A stretch of DNA of 64,000 bases, from assembly GCA_030248135.1 (NCBI GenBank), contig JASANC010003287.1, forward strand, positions 1 through 64,000. The letters are read 5' to 3'. The DNA comes from Theristus sp. LFF4_11. Its lineage: Eukaryota > Nematoda > Chromadorea > Monhysterida > Xyalidae. Positions 20,870-32,560 of the stretch are shown here, piece after piece; within the stretch, counting starts at the first letter, position 1, and each line of letters starts with the position of its first letter. A program made the translations under genes and the position numbers. The notes under the pieces were generated by a model. That model had not been told where the DNA came from and did not search any database. It saw only the letters and a list, made by a program, of their open reading frames with translations.

Positions 20870-23800
20870 TCACAGTAAGTATCGATATATGAACGCGCCA
20901 GCGAGCGCCGCGCACGCAGCGCCGACAACGTAGAATATCGACGTCCGCTCACTCGCTTGGCGACTCTCGGCCAGCCGCTGTCGCATCTGCTGCACCGTCG
21001 CACGGCGTTGCTCCACTCGCGCTAGGCGTTGCTGATGGTGCAGGCTGCAATGATTGCGGTGCGCACGAGTGAGGCTCGTTCGGGTGGAATCGTTCGCGCA
21101 GTGATGGGGTGAACAGACGAGACAGAAAGGACTGGACGGACTGCGCGCTAGTGCTACGTACGCACGCTTGGAACTTACACCTGGTGCTGCTCTGAAGACA
21201 GGCCGGAATTGTTGCACACGAGCAAACAAACACACTGGCACCCACGGAGACACGGGTGCTACTGTAATTCGGATGTGTGCCAGTGCGTGTGTTTGCTCGT
21301 GAATAGGGTTGGCAAAACGCCGGTTTTTCCCGGGGAAAAACCGGTTTTTTTCTCATGTCAACCCCACATTTTTCAAGAGTTCACTGACTTCAGCTCAGAC
21401 CAGGGTTTTCCGATTGACAGGAAGCATAATTGGGAGAAAGAATCCACAAGTAAATTGGTTACATTGAAAGTACGTAAGCGATCGTGTCTAATCTAGCAAA
21501 ACAGAAAACAACTCTTGTGATTAATCAAAGCTAACTCTTGTGATTAATCAAAGCTAACGAAGACTACGAAAGCAAGTGTGCAATTTACCCGACCGAAATT
21601 TCAACAGTCAATGTGTTATTGTTGTCAACCAACCTGATCAAAACTAAGGAATCAACCAAAAATAAATAACTAAACCAACGGAAAAACTGGTTATTATTAC
21701 TGAATTAGTACGTTAGTAAACCAAGGAACGCAATATAGCCATTTAATCAAGCATGTCAGACGAAATGATGTCATGTGCTCTGAAACATGTGCTTGTCTCA
21801 CATAAAAACCCGGACTTTCCGTTTGGCTCATTCCTTCACGCGAAGAAGTGAGCCGCATTGAAACTCCGGCGCCAGCACATAACAAAACGGGCGTTTTGAA
21901 AACAAATGATGACGTCATTCCGATTCGACACGTCCGAATAAATCAATCTACATTAGTAAAACAAACCACGAGAGAGCAGCGCAAGCGCCAACCAAGGCCG
22001 GGCAGAGAGGACACACACCTGTTCGGCATACCTTCGCTCCGGCGACGACGGCGCTCCGGTCGGCTGTTGATCGGCCTTCATCGAATCACCATCCGATTGT
22101 CCGCATGCGTCCACGTCTCCATCAACGATCATCATTTGTTGGCATTGTTCCGCGTCTGTCGTCGTTGTTGTTGCCTGTGCCACGATGTTCGCGGCGGTCG
22201 CGTCAACGAACTCGAACACGTCACCACTCATCATTGCGTTCAATTGTGCCGCACTCTCCGGGTACTGCACACGCGGCGTGATCATCGGCTTCACCCGTTT
22301 CGTCGTCGCGTCAAGTCGGCTGTTGGCGTCGGCGTTCGCCGAACCGCCACCGCCAAGCTCGGAGCCGTCAACGGACACCCATCGCATTGGCGTCGTGCCG
22401 CCAGCTGGCGTGTTGACGCCAGCAGTGTCGCCAGCGCTGGCGTCCACCGCCGTCAGCTGGTTGCCGCTGAGGCGGTCGAGTTTGCGTTTCGGCGAGCCGC
22501 CGTCGCTGGTGACGCCCGTCAATAGAGGCGTGGCGCAGTGCAACGACAACAAGTCCGTCTGAAATGAAAAGCTGGGGGCCAGTTTTATGAAACTTAGCAG
22601 TCCAATAGTGCTACACCACTGAACTGAGCTACAGTTAGCAGTCCATTAGCTACACCACTGAGCGGCTGGAAAAATTCACGAATCTACAAATTTCACTTGC
22701 CTCACATCACGTTGAAGAGCAAACATTGGTGAATCAGTTTTAGTTGGCCAGGCCGAAATACAGAGAACAATCATACAAATTGGTTGATTTGCGAAAAGAA
22801 CGGAGCTGTGATGTTGTAGTGGTGTTCATTCAGGGGCTCAGTGGTGTAGCACTGTTGGACTAAGCTGTTATAAAACTGGCCTCTGGCCCTGGCGAATTAT
22901 GACTGCAGAATAAAGCGTGTTTGCGCAATGACAATAGACAAAGACGTCATGTCACAGTGGATTTTTGTCCGCGGATTGCAATTGAACGCCAATTCATTGC
23001 AATCGTTTCAGACCACCTCTGTACAAGCACAAAAAGCAAATATTTCAGCACATCACTCCGAAAGCAATGGCCAACGGTCAAATCTGTCAACGCAGTTTTC
23101 CCGTATTATTATCAATTTCTATGTATACCCATTGTGTCTGTTTCAGTGCGTCCACAACGGCCATCCAACTGAACCGCAACTGCTCGTGCGTCTGAATCAG
23201 GCCCATTCGATACTGTCGAATCTGCAGCACCAGATTGTACACGTCGATCAGGTCGCGGTCGATGTGCGGGTTCACTTGCAGCTGCAAAAATCACGTGAAT
23301 AATTTGTGAATGAAAAACGTGACAAGTAAATTGACTTTCTAGAATAATAAACGGCGTTCAGGCAACAATGGAACGTGAACTGAAAAAATCGGATTATCGA
23401 TGCTTGTTTGAAATGCAAGCTCCGGTTTCGTCTGAACGCACGTGAGAAACGTGGTTTAGATCTGGAAACACAGCGGCCGCGAAACCCGTAGGTTGAAAAA
23501 ACAGGAACCTCCGATAATTTTGTGCGAGTTGAATGATTGATTTTGTTTGTTGTGCTCCAAAAATTAAGGAGAAAAGAAAACACAAAATTACAAGACAAAC
23601 CATTGCCAAAATGGAATCGACCACAACAAAAGTACCCGATCTGCCGATACCTGAAGCAGCACAAACGTGTCCTTGGTAAATTAAAATTTAGAAAGCCATT
23701 TTTCCTAAACTTCAAAAACACTAACCTGCCGAGCAGTGCACAACCGACGGACCGTGTTTGGTCCAATCGAGTAAGCCAGACTTTCTAACCTGAAAAAGTT

Positions 23801-26628
23801 AAAAAACATCAGAACATATAGACTATTTCGTCAAATAAATTAACAAAATTGAGCAAAGTTACACCAAAAAACCACCAATACATGCCTCGTATAAAAACTC
23901 CAGAAAAACATCGGTCGAATCGGGTACACCAAAGTCAGGCCACATGGTGTATTGGAAGTGCACGACTGGGCGAGCCGGCGGCGGCGGCGGTTGCGTTTTC
24001 GGTTCCTGGTCTTTAGCTTTACTGCTCGATTGATCTGTATCTTCCTGTGACAAAAGGAGAGGGAACGAATAACCAGCACATTCAGACCAGAGAAAACAAC
24101 AGTCAGTTTAGAACATCTGCGTTGTTTTTTTTTGTGTATAAGCGTATCCGATTTGATGTTCCGGAGTTAAAGCTGAACAGAAAGACAATTGAAGACACCA
24201 CGCATCAGAGGTAAAAAAAAACGGAAATGATGTTTTGCAGGAAAACGTTTTTCTCAAATATCTAGCCGGCCTGATCCGAACGTTTCATTTCCTAAAAATT
24301 GTCCTTTGCACGAACATTCACGGGAGCCGTTGCCGACGTGGAGCAATCAGCGGTTGCAACATCAGGCGCATTGTTGCAACTGCCGTCGTTGTGGCTGTCT
24401 GAGTGCACTGAACAAGTCGAACCAACTGGACTGGAGGATGACCGCGACTTTGTTACCACTGAAAACATGACAAATGATCAGAAGAGGAAAGCGGCATTCA
24501 TGAAGCAGTATTTAGTGAGCGCGTAGCTATGTTTTAACAGAGCTATGCGTCACTAAATAGTGTTTCATGAGTGCCCCGGAACGCTGGTTTGGCTACCTGA
24601 CTGACTAGCACAATGATTCCATGCTGACAGACACTATATTTATTGAAACAACGAAGCTGGGCGCAAGGTGTGTGGTTTGTCTGATGATTTCACTGCCTGA
24701 CAGCTCAGATAAACGCAGTTCACTGAAAATGAATTTGGTCTCATCATGAGAACATTCGCCTGCCGAGTACGGGACACGCACAGCCGTTTGTGCGCGTCGA
24801 CCAAACGATCGGGAATTCTGGCCCGTTTTGAATAAAAAAAAGAGACAAAAAGTTAAAAAAAGGCGAATCATCAGACCAGGCTGCTCGCTGGCCTGCGTTG
24901 TGTCGCACGCTTGATCAACATTTTCATTGCTGCTCTCCGACTCCGTGTCCGACGCAGACGACTCGGACTCAGAGAGCATTCCGTTCGCGCCGCCGTCAGC
25001 GCACTCCGTCTCGCTCAGTTGACGCACCAAAAAATGACGAACCGTGAAATGCTCGCGCACGTCTTCCGCTTTTAGTGACACCTGAAAAGAAAAGTTTACT
25101 GTCGTTCACATGTCGATATCCGTTGCGAGCGTCTGGTTGGAAAGTGGTGCGCCAGCCATGTGTGCGGTTGTGTTCTCGAAAATCTCCGACCAAGTCCGAC
25201 AGACTCGGACGGACAGTTTCACCACCACACCGTCGTACGAGTACTCGGGTTCAGCCAAAGAACTGGCTTCACAGGAACTTCGAGATGAAGATTTGCTTCA
25301 ATGGAGGCACTTGAACGAACACCGCATGTGTGTGTGCAGTGAAACTCAGACAGAACAACAAAAAATGCCATCACACGCAAACGAGCTAGAACGAATGACC
25401 GTCTGACAACTTGACAGACGCCCTCGTGGCCTGACAGACAGTTTGTCACCCTCGTGGCCTGACAGACAGTTTGTCACCCTCGTGGCCTGACAGACAGTTT
25501 GTCACCCTCGTGGCCTGACAGACAGTTTGTCACCCTCGTGGCCTGACAGACAGTTTGTCACCCTCGTGGCCTGACAGACAGTTTGTCACCCTCGTGGCCT
25601 GACAGACTGTCACCCTCGTGGCCTGACAGACAGTTTGTCACCCTCGTGGCCTGACAGACAGTTTGTCACCCTCGTGGCCTGACAGACAGTTTGTCACCCT
25701 CGTGGCCAGGGGTGTATAGGCACTTAATGGCAGAAACCTCGATGGGCGCCCCACTCAATGGCGTTCTGTACACTTCTCTGGGTTAGAATCTTCTCTGAAA
25801 ACATTGCCTAAAATCAACAACAACACCAATCAGTGCCACCCAACACAACCGAAAACCCGTCGTTCTAGCCACCTCATAGCGTCCGAACACAATCGTCGAT
25901 TCATTATCGCCGTCGCCGTCTGCTGCCGATGGGAAATACTTGGCGCATTTTGGTTGGTTCTTTTCGACGAGCTTGTTCAACATGACGACCGCATGCGAAT
26001 TCTGCTCCCAGACCATTTGCCAGAAGTCAGAAGATGTTGTGCTTAGAGGACCCTGCAAAGTAGATTTTGATGTGACTCTCTGTGAAACAACTGAAACACA
26101 ATAAATAACAACGAAGAAAACCCATACTTGACACAGAATATATTGTCGATTGGCTTTTGATACAGGCACCAAACAAGCGTTAATATAGTCGTTGTTGCCT
26201 TGCTTCAGCGCCACTCGCGAATGATCGTCTGAAAAGGAGATTGTTTTTAATTTTAGAACCATGAACAAGAAAAAAAACAAATTTTTTGACAAACAAGGTA
26301 AAACGTCACGATATCGATTGCGATTAAAGTTTTTGAGCGTCAGTGCGTCCGTTGTTTTGAAGTTCCACTCGTTTTCCTGGCGATCTGCTTGTGTGCGAAG
26401 CTTCTGAAATGATTTTTCTTTACCTTCAGCTCAAATTGGACGTGGCGGACAGCAGAACTGAATCTAGTAATCATACCATACAGTGCAGTGAGAAACACCG
26501 CATAAACGAGAATTATCGACTCATCCTCATCCCCATGCCCTTACTTTATACAATTTCATCCATGCCGTTGGTCCTCCGGCATCAATTTCCTTGAATCGTT
26601 TCTCGAGATATTCTCTGTTTGGCGTCAT
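20870..26628 (-). CDS. PTP1B/TCPTP-type tyrosine phosphatase with membrane tail anchor
   Basis: Twelve exons join in phase (high to low): 26628-26545, 26403-26295, 26228-26128, 26052-25873, 25081-24877, 24458-24316, 24044-23886, 23789-23726, 23650-23601, 23281-23129, 22558-22019, 21031-20870; about 649 residues. Family motifs occur in order: NRNRYRDV, YDHSRVALKQGNNDYINA, GPLSTTSSDFWQMVWEQ, MWPDFGVP (general acid in WPD, residues 309-311), HCSAGIGRSGTF (catalytic Cys about 346) and RMGLIQTHEQLRF. The catalytic set is complete, so it should hydrolyse phosphotyrosine. The C-terminus has a 180-residue Ser/Thr/Ala-rich linker and a last-exon hydrophobic tail (SIFYVVGAACAALAGAF..., 627-649), as in PTP1B, which anchors to the ER. 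Oddities: an acidic, Ser-rich insert of roughly 100 residues before the WPD strand, and a GC donor (GAG|GCATGT at 23885) for intron 7. The last acceptor was chosen by phase. Confidence 0.9.
21304..21366. mobile_element. Short hAT-epsilon-like derivative
   Basis: TAGGGTTGGCAAAACGCCGG, a central CCCGGGGAAAAACCGG and a final TGTCAACCCCA resemble both ends of the element at 39740-40073 brought together. It lies in the last intron of the phosphatase gene. No matching target duplication was found. Confidence 0.45.
22577..22883. mobile_element. Foldback element in phosphatase intron 10
   Basis: Left arm GGCCAGTTTTATGAAACTTA with AGCAGTCCAATAGTGCTACA pairs with the right arm containing CAGTGGTGTAGCACTGTTGG and TTATAAAACTGGCC. 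The arms are about 50 bp with mismatches. No coding potential and no clear target duplication. Confidence 0.7.
24495..24582. repeat. Short hairpin repeat (TCATGAAGCAGTATTTAGTG)
   Basis: TTCATGAAGCAGTATTTAGTG is followed about 35 bp later by its near complement CACTAAATAGTGTTTCATGA. A second copy with better pairing is at 36786-36875. It lies in phosphatase intron 5 and is probably a small MITE. Confidence 0.6.
25403..25706. repeat. 28-bp minisatellite in phosphatase intron 4
   Basis: The unit GACAGTTTGTCACCCTCGTG followed by GCCTGACA is repeated about ten times with almost no divergence; one unit is shortened (GACAGACTGTCACC). The homogeneity suggests recent expansion. It lies between exons 4 and 5 and is not coding. 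Confidence 0.95.
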
Positions 26629-27066
26629 TTTGTTTGACTCAATCGACGTTGGTGACGCAGCAGCACGGTTGAACGTTTGCTGCAGCCAACTGTTGTTACA
26701 AAGTGCACCGAATCGGCCACTGATGGCCGAAATTGCACGAGTGAGTTCGTCCAGAATAACAAAAACGACGATGAATTTTACAAATGCCAGTGGAAAGTTT
26801 CTTTCGAACGACGTTATGAACGGAGAACGGAACGAGGAATCGAAGACAACGCAACAGTGTGTGGATGCTGAAAAAGATAGGAAAATAATAATTTGTATGC
26901 ATTCTTGAAAGCGATTTTTTATTTTTGATCAGACTAGCAGTTGATTCGTGCCTCTACGGCTTGGATTAAAAAATGTGTTTTTGATTTTGATTTTTGGGCT
27001 GCTTCAAACCGCTGTTGCAGATTTCAACAACAATAATCGTTTGGACATAGTCATTTCGGACATATT
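26629..27066. other. Upstream region of the phosphatase gene
   Basis: The region 5' of the phosphatase start codon contains a plus-strand frame (26591-26908) without recognisable domains, largely antisense to the phosphatase 5' end. No TATA box could be assigned with confidence. Confidence 0.35.
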
Positions 27067-27074
27067 TTACGGAC

Positions 27075-27785
27075 TAGGGTTGTTAAAAAAAACAAAAATC
27101 GTCATTTTTGTTTTTTTTTTTAATTTTTTTTTTTTAATTTCAAAAATCAAAGTTGTGCTAAATCAATCAGGGAGTCCGAAGAACCACATATGATATGCAA
27201 GCGCCTCCCGAATGACTCCCGTATGGCGGAACTTTGCAGATTTTGTTTTGGTGACCTCAATTACCCCTTTTCCAAACCGTCACCATGCCTCTTCTTGTGT
27301 TTTGACCTCCAAAACGTCACTAATTGTCCCCAGCTAAGCTAATGCTAAAGTGAAGACAAACATACCGCCTTGAAATTCGATCAATTCTTCTGATGGTGTC
27401 GCGACGACACGACACGAAGCAGCAACCAGACAACGTAGCGCTTGCAAACGGAGCAGCGAGCACAATCGGACGCTCTGCGAGGCGAATCGTCACCTTATCT
27501 GCATCGGAAATGGTAGGCTAAGCTTTGGGGCGCTCAAAAACTTCATCGCAGATGTTGTCGAAGCCTAAAATCAGTCGGTAAAACGGCCCAAAATCGACTG
27601 CTAAAGGTTTTACGAGGTATAATCAAAGAAAATTTTTGTTGAACTTTCGAAAAATTGTGCCAAAATTGAGGTTTTCAGAGCATATTAGAGGAAAATTTTT
27701 CGAATTTTTTTTTTAAATCGGCATTTTTGTTTTTTTTTTAATCACTTTAAAAAAAAAAAATTTTCATTTTTGTTTAACAACCCTA
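27075..27785. mobile_element. hAT-beta element, copy 1 (termini TAGGGTTGTTAA)
   Basis: The element begins TAGGGTTGTTAAA, ends TTTAACAACCCTA and is flanked by the perfect 8-bp duplication TTACGGAC (27067-27074, 27786-27793). Long A and T tracts sit inside each end. The interior matches the arms of 30640-32540. No transposase is present. Confidence 0.92.
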
Positions 27786-27930
27786 TTACGGACACGCTGC
27801 GAAAAGCCGATTTGTATACATTCTGAAAAGCGATTTTTTTGATCTCTGATCAGAGGTTGCTTGCAATGAGTCGTTGTAGGTTCCTAATCCCAGCCAAGCC
27901 TTTTTGATCAGGTGAAAATGATCAATTTGT

Positions 27931-28190
27931 CGCGTCCATGGCGTAGCGGTAGAACTTCGGCCTACAGTTCTGTAGGTACCGGGTTCGACGAACCTCGCTG
28001 TGGACAAGACATACTCGTGGAAAATTAGAGTGACCAATGAACATCTAATGGTCTATTCCCTCCTGAGCCGAGGGTAAAATTGGGCTCGGGGCAGTATTGC
28101 CCGTCTCCGCCGGAGTTTGGTACCTTCGGGGTTTCCGGAACCTGCGCGCGTGCAAATAAAAAAAAAATAAATAAAAATAAAAAATAAAAT
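27931..28190 (+). mobile_element. tRNA-derived SINE, copy 2
   Basis: Head CGCGTCCATGGCGTAGCGGT (A box), GGGTTCGACGAACC (B box interrupted by a 3-bp insertion relative to copy 1), the shared body, and an A-rich tail ending near 28190. The uninterrupted target is visible at about 32610-32670 on the opposite strand, where ATGATCAATTTAG runs straight into the sequence found right of the tail; this gives a short AATTT duplication. Confidence 0.9.
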
Positions 28191-28282
28191 TTAGCTTTTG
28201 CATTTTATTCTTTCTTGTGTTGTAGGGCAAGGGCCACCCACCACTAGCAGTACCGTGGGCGGGGGGGTGGGGGGGGTACACC

Positions 28283-29040
28283 TAGAGATGTCAAGAAAAA
28301 AAAATTTCTATTTTTTTCTTTTTCAAAAAAAAAAAATTTTTTTTTAATTTTTTTTTAAATGAAAGTTGTTCAGAATTTTTCAGGGAGTCCGAATATCACC
28401 ATCTGAGGAGCCACCGACTTACCATATGACCCCCACTCATATGGGAGGAGGGTGAAAATTTCAGACTTGGTTTCGGCGACCCCATTTTCCCACCGACGAC
28501 AACGACATCACGTCTCGTGTTTTGCCTCTCAATTCACCTCAAATAACATGGAAACAAGTTCCACAAGAAACCGGTGTGATCATGCTGACGACACGAGGCG
28601 AAACAGCAACGAGCAACCAACGAAGTTACGCTTGCAGTGGCAGACAGTGCAATTTCCACCTTTCGAGATCCTGAAAAACGATGCGTAAATGTGAGTTCTC
28701 TGCTTCTATCTCACCTTAGCGACATCGGAATTTGTTGAACTAGCCTTTGCGACGCTCAAGTACTTCAATGCGCGAGTCGATCATCACTCACCAAGGCTGA
28801 AAACAGTCGATAAATCAATCCAGAATACCACCTGCAGCGTTGAAGACTAAGTGACAAGGTAAAGTCAAAGAAAATTTTTGTTGAACTTTCGAAAAATTAT
28901 GCCAAAAACGGCATTTTCAGGGCACATTAAAGAAAAAAATTTCAAAAATTTTTAATAAAAAAAAATAAAAAAATGCTCATTTTTTTACTTTTTTTTTTTT
29001 AAAATTAAAAAAAAAATTTTTTTTTACCCTTACATCTTTA
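28283..29040. mobile_element. hAT-delta element, complete copy
   Basis: It begins TAGAGATGTCAAG, ends CTTACATCTTTA and is flanked by the perfect 8-bp duplication GGTACACC (28275-28282, 29041-29048). This uninterrupted 758-bp copy is the reference for the disrupted ones at 10-13.6 kb. The 78-codon frame at 28452-28688 recurs in the other copies with changes and is unlikely to be a protein. Confidence 0.92.
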
Positions 29041-29129
29041 GGTACACCCCCCAGAGCACCAGAGACCGTCGGGTGGGGGGGGGTGGGGGGGCACCGGGCC
29101 CCCCCCCCTACACCCGGGCACCCCCCCAT

Positions 29130-30284
29130 CAGTACCGTGGGCGGGGGGGGGGGGGGGGGGTACACCCCCCCAGAGCACCAGAGACCGTCGGGTGGGGGGG
29201 GGGGGGGGGGGCACCGTGCCACCCCCCCCCCCCCTAAAACCGGGCACCCCCCCCCCATCGGACCCCCCCCTCGAAAATTTGGCCGACACCCCCCCCACAC
29301 CCCCCATGAAATTTTGTCTGGCGGAGACCCCCCCCCCAAAAATTTTCTGCACACCCTAAATTTTTTTTCGAAAATCATGATTTTTTGTCTATAAAGTCTA
29401 TAATATGAGCTGAATATATGATAACTTGACCATCTTCATTGTAATTTCAAAGATTTTGCAGCTAAATTTAGCGTTTTTCCTTTAAAATTTAAGCGAAAAA
29501 ATTTCATGGGGGGGTGGGGGGTGTGGACCCCCCCCCACAGAAAATTTTGAAAAAATGCACCCCCCCCCATGGGACCCCCCTGGGGGGGGTCCCACGTTAC
29601 CATAGGTTGGACCCAGTACCGTGGGCGGGGGGGTGGGGGGGGTACACCCCCCCCAGAGCACCCGAGACCGTCGGGGGGGGGGGGGGGGGGGGGCACCGTG
29701 CCACCCCCCCCCCCTAAAACCTGGCACCCCCCCCATCGTACCCCCCCCTCGAAAATTTGGCCGACACCCCCCCCCCCCGACCCCCCCATGAAATTTGGAC
29801 TGGCGGACACCCCCCCCCCCCCAAATTTTCTGCACACCCTAAAAATTTTTTCGAAAATCATGATTTTTTGTCTATAAAGTCCATAATATAAGCTGAATAT
29901 ATGATAACTTGACCATCTTCATTGTAATTTCAACGATTTTGCAGCAAAATTTAGCGTTTTTCCTTCAAAATTTAAGCGAAAAATTATCATGGGGGGGGTG
30001 GGGGGGGGTGGACCCCCCCCACAGAAAATTTAAAAAAAATGCACCCCCCCCCCCCCATGGGAGGGGGGGGGGGGGGGTCCCCCGGTCCCATTGGTTGGAC
30101 CCCCCCCCCCCCACTTTTTGGTCGGCACCCCCCCCCCCACGGTACCATACCCCCCCCCCCTCGTATTTTTTTTTGGGCCCACGGTACTGGTTGGACCCCC
30201 CCTCACTTTTTGGTCGGCACCCCCCCCCCCCCAGGGCACCTTACCCCCCCCCCCTTCAAAAATTTGTTTGGGCCCACGGTACTG
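29130..30284. mobile_element. hAT-alpha element, middle copy
   Basis: Ends CAGTACCGTGGGC and CCCACGGTACTG are flanked by CCCCCCAT on both sides (29122-29129, 30285-30292). The duplication is low in complexity and therefore weaker evidence alone, but it is consistent with the other copies. It contains the inner alpha copy 29614-30189. Confidence 0.75.
29614..30189. mobile_element. hAT-alpha element, inner copy
   Basis: Ends CAGTACCGTGGGC and GCCCACGGTACTG with the perfect 8-bp duplication GTTGGACC (29606-29613, 30190-30197). It is inserted within another alpha element. G-runs reach about 20 bases near 29680. Confidence 0.88.
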
Positions 30285-30639
30285 CCCCCCATCGGACCCC
30301 CCCCTCGAAAATTTGGCCGACACCCCCCCACACCCCCCATGAAATTTTGTCTGGCGGAGACCCCCCCCCCCCAAAATTTTCTGCACACCCTAATTTTTTT
30401 TTTGAAAATCATGATTTTTTGTCTATAAAGTCTATAATATAAGCTGAATATATGATAACTTGACCATCTTCATTGTAATTTCAAAGATTTTGCAGCTAAA
30501 TTTAAAATTTTAAAAATTTAAAATTTAAAATTTAAGCGAAAAAATTTCATGGGGGGGGGTGGGGGGGGTGGACCCCCCCCACAGAAAATTTTGAAAAAAC
30601 GCACCCCCCCCCATGGGACCCCCCTGGGGGGGTCCCACG

Positions 30640-32540
30640 TAGGGTTGTTAAACAAAAATGAAAATTTTTTTTTAAAAAAAAAGTGATTAAAAAAAAACAA
30701 AAATGCCGATTTTTTTTTTAATTCGAAAAATTTTCTTCCAATATGCTCTGAAAACCTCAATTTTGGCAAAATTTTTCGAAAGTTCAACAAAAATTTTCTT
30801 TGATTATACCTAGGGTTAGGGGCTTTGAAAAAAAATTTTTTTTTATTTTTTTTTTGTTTTTTTTTCAAAAAAATTTGGATTTTTTTTTTCACACTTAAAA
30901 ATTTTTCTTCTACTTTGCTCTGAAAATTCGATTTATGGCATAATTTTTTGAAAGTTCAAACCAAATTTTCTTCCCAACTTCTTTGTGTGCTCAGGTACAT
31001 GTCATTATTTGGTCATTTTGACCGACGTACTCCATGTTTTTCGATTTGGATGACTTCTAGAGTCAATTTTTAGCGTTGAAATGACTTAACTGAATTGAAA
31101 TATCGTTTCAGAAATCGTTTTCTTGCAACTCAGAACATGTTTTTTCAGTCGGTAGGCCATGAGATGAACATGATATCTTGTTGATTGGCGTACGTTATAG
31201 GTCTACAATGGAGTTGTGCGATATATTGTTAAACAATTGGAGCGGGGATGTTGGTTAATACCACATCACACGACCGTTTTTCAGATACCCGATAACATGG
31301 CCACATGTTAAAACTTGCGTGCTGAGCTAAACTAACGTGTTAAACTTGCGTCTGTCAGTTGCCCGCAACGTGATCGCGAAATCATGGTACGTGTTTTCGA
31401 TACGATGATTTGAAGAGTGGGCTCTCGCCATGTGGCAGATAGCATAGCTGGTTGAACCTGAAAGTAAGTGTCTTGGGGGGGGGGGCGACCGGGTCGACAG
31501 GGGTTGCCGACTTAGCTACAGCAAACAGGAATTTTTGAACACAGTCAAATTTTGGTAATTTTCTAAAGAGGAACAACTAAGAACGGTTCAATATTCAAGT
31601 ACACGTCGAAAATTGTCCTGTTTTACTGTTGAAAATGCAACTTTCCCTCTATGAAATGGACATAATTTTAATAAAACACGATTTTCGCTCTTATAGTTTT
31701 CCGGATCGTTCTGAAAATAGTCTAGATGAACTCAGCTCGACGAGACGCTTCGAACAAACCTAACTTGTAAAAAAAAATTTTTTTTTTGAAATTTTTTTTT
31801 AATTTAAAAAAAAATCCGGATTTTTTTTTCCCCTAACCCTAATTATACCTTGTAAAACCTTTAGCAGTCGATTTTGGGCCGTTTTACCGACTGATTTTAG
31901 GCTACGACAACATCTGCGATGAAGTTTTTGAGCGTCCCAAAGCTTGGCCTACCATTTCCGATGCAGATAAGGTGACGATTCGCCTCGCAGAGCGTCCGAT
32001 TGTGCTCGATGCTCCGTTTGCAAGCGCTACGTTGTCTGGTTGCTGCTTCGTGTCGTGTCGTCGCGACACCATCAGAAGAATTGATCGAATTTCAAGCAGT
32101 ACCGAAGGCGAAAGCAAATTTTCGAGGGGGGGGGTGTCGTCACCCCCCCCCACCCCCCCCCCCACGCGGAGGTCTCGGGTGCTCTGGGGGGGGGGGTGTA
32201 CGGTGTACCCCCCCCACCCCCCCTCGTCTTCGGTACTGATTCAAGGCGGTATGTTGGTCTTCACTTTAGCATTAGTTTAGCTGGGGACAATTAGTGACGT
32301 TTTGGAGGTCAAAACACAAGAAGAGGCATGGTGACGGTTTGGAAAAGGGGTAATTGAGGTCACCAAAACAAAATCTGCAAAGTTCCGTCATATGGGAGTC
32401 ATTCGGGAGGCGCTTGCATATCATATGTGGTTCTTCGGACTCCCTGATTGATTTAGCACAACTTTGATTTTTGAATTTTTTTTTTTAAATTTTTCAAAAA
32501 AAAACAAAAATGACGATTTTTGTTTTTTTTAACAACCCTA
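30640..32540. mobile_element. hAT-beta element, copy 2, split by a gamma element
   Basis: It begins TAGGGTTGTTAAAC, ends TTTAACAACCCTA and is flanked by the perfect duplication GTCCCACG (30632-30639, 32541-32548). Without the gamma insertion (30811-31841) and a further alpha-like G/C-rich segment near 32098-32240, it is close in length to the copy at 27075. That segment carries CAGTACCGAAGGC and CTTCGGTACTG ends flanked by imperfect TTCAAG/TTCAAGGC repeats. Confidence 0.88.
30811..31841. mobile_element. hAT-gamma element, copy 3
   Basis: It begins TAGGGTTAGGGG, ends CCCCTAACCCTA and is flanked by the perfect 8-bp duplication ATTATACC (30803-30810, 31842-31849). It is 1031 bp long and closely matches copies 1 and 2. 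The empty site is visible in the beta copy at about 27613 (GTATAATCAAAG on the opposite strand). Confidence 0.93.
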
Positions 32541-32560
32541 GTCCCACGTTACCATAGGTT

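Noticed and set aside
21848..22525. 225-codon plus-strand reading frame
   Set aside because: It is antisense to the large exon 11 of the phosphatase gene and has no domain.
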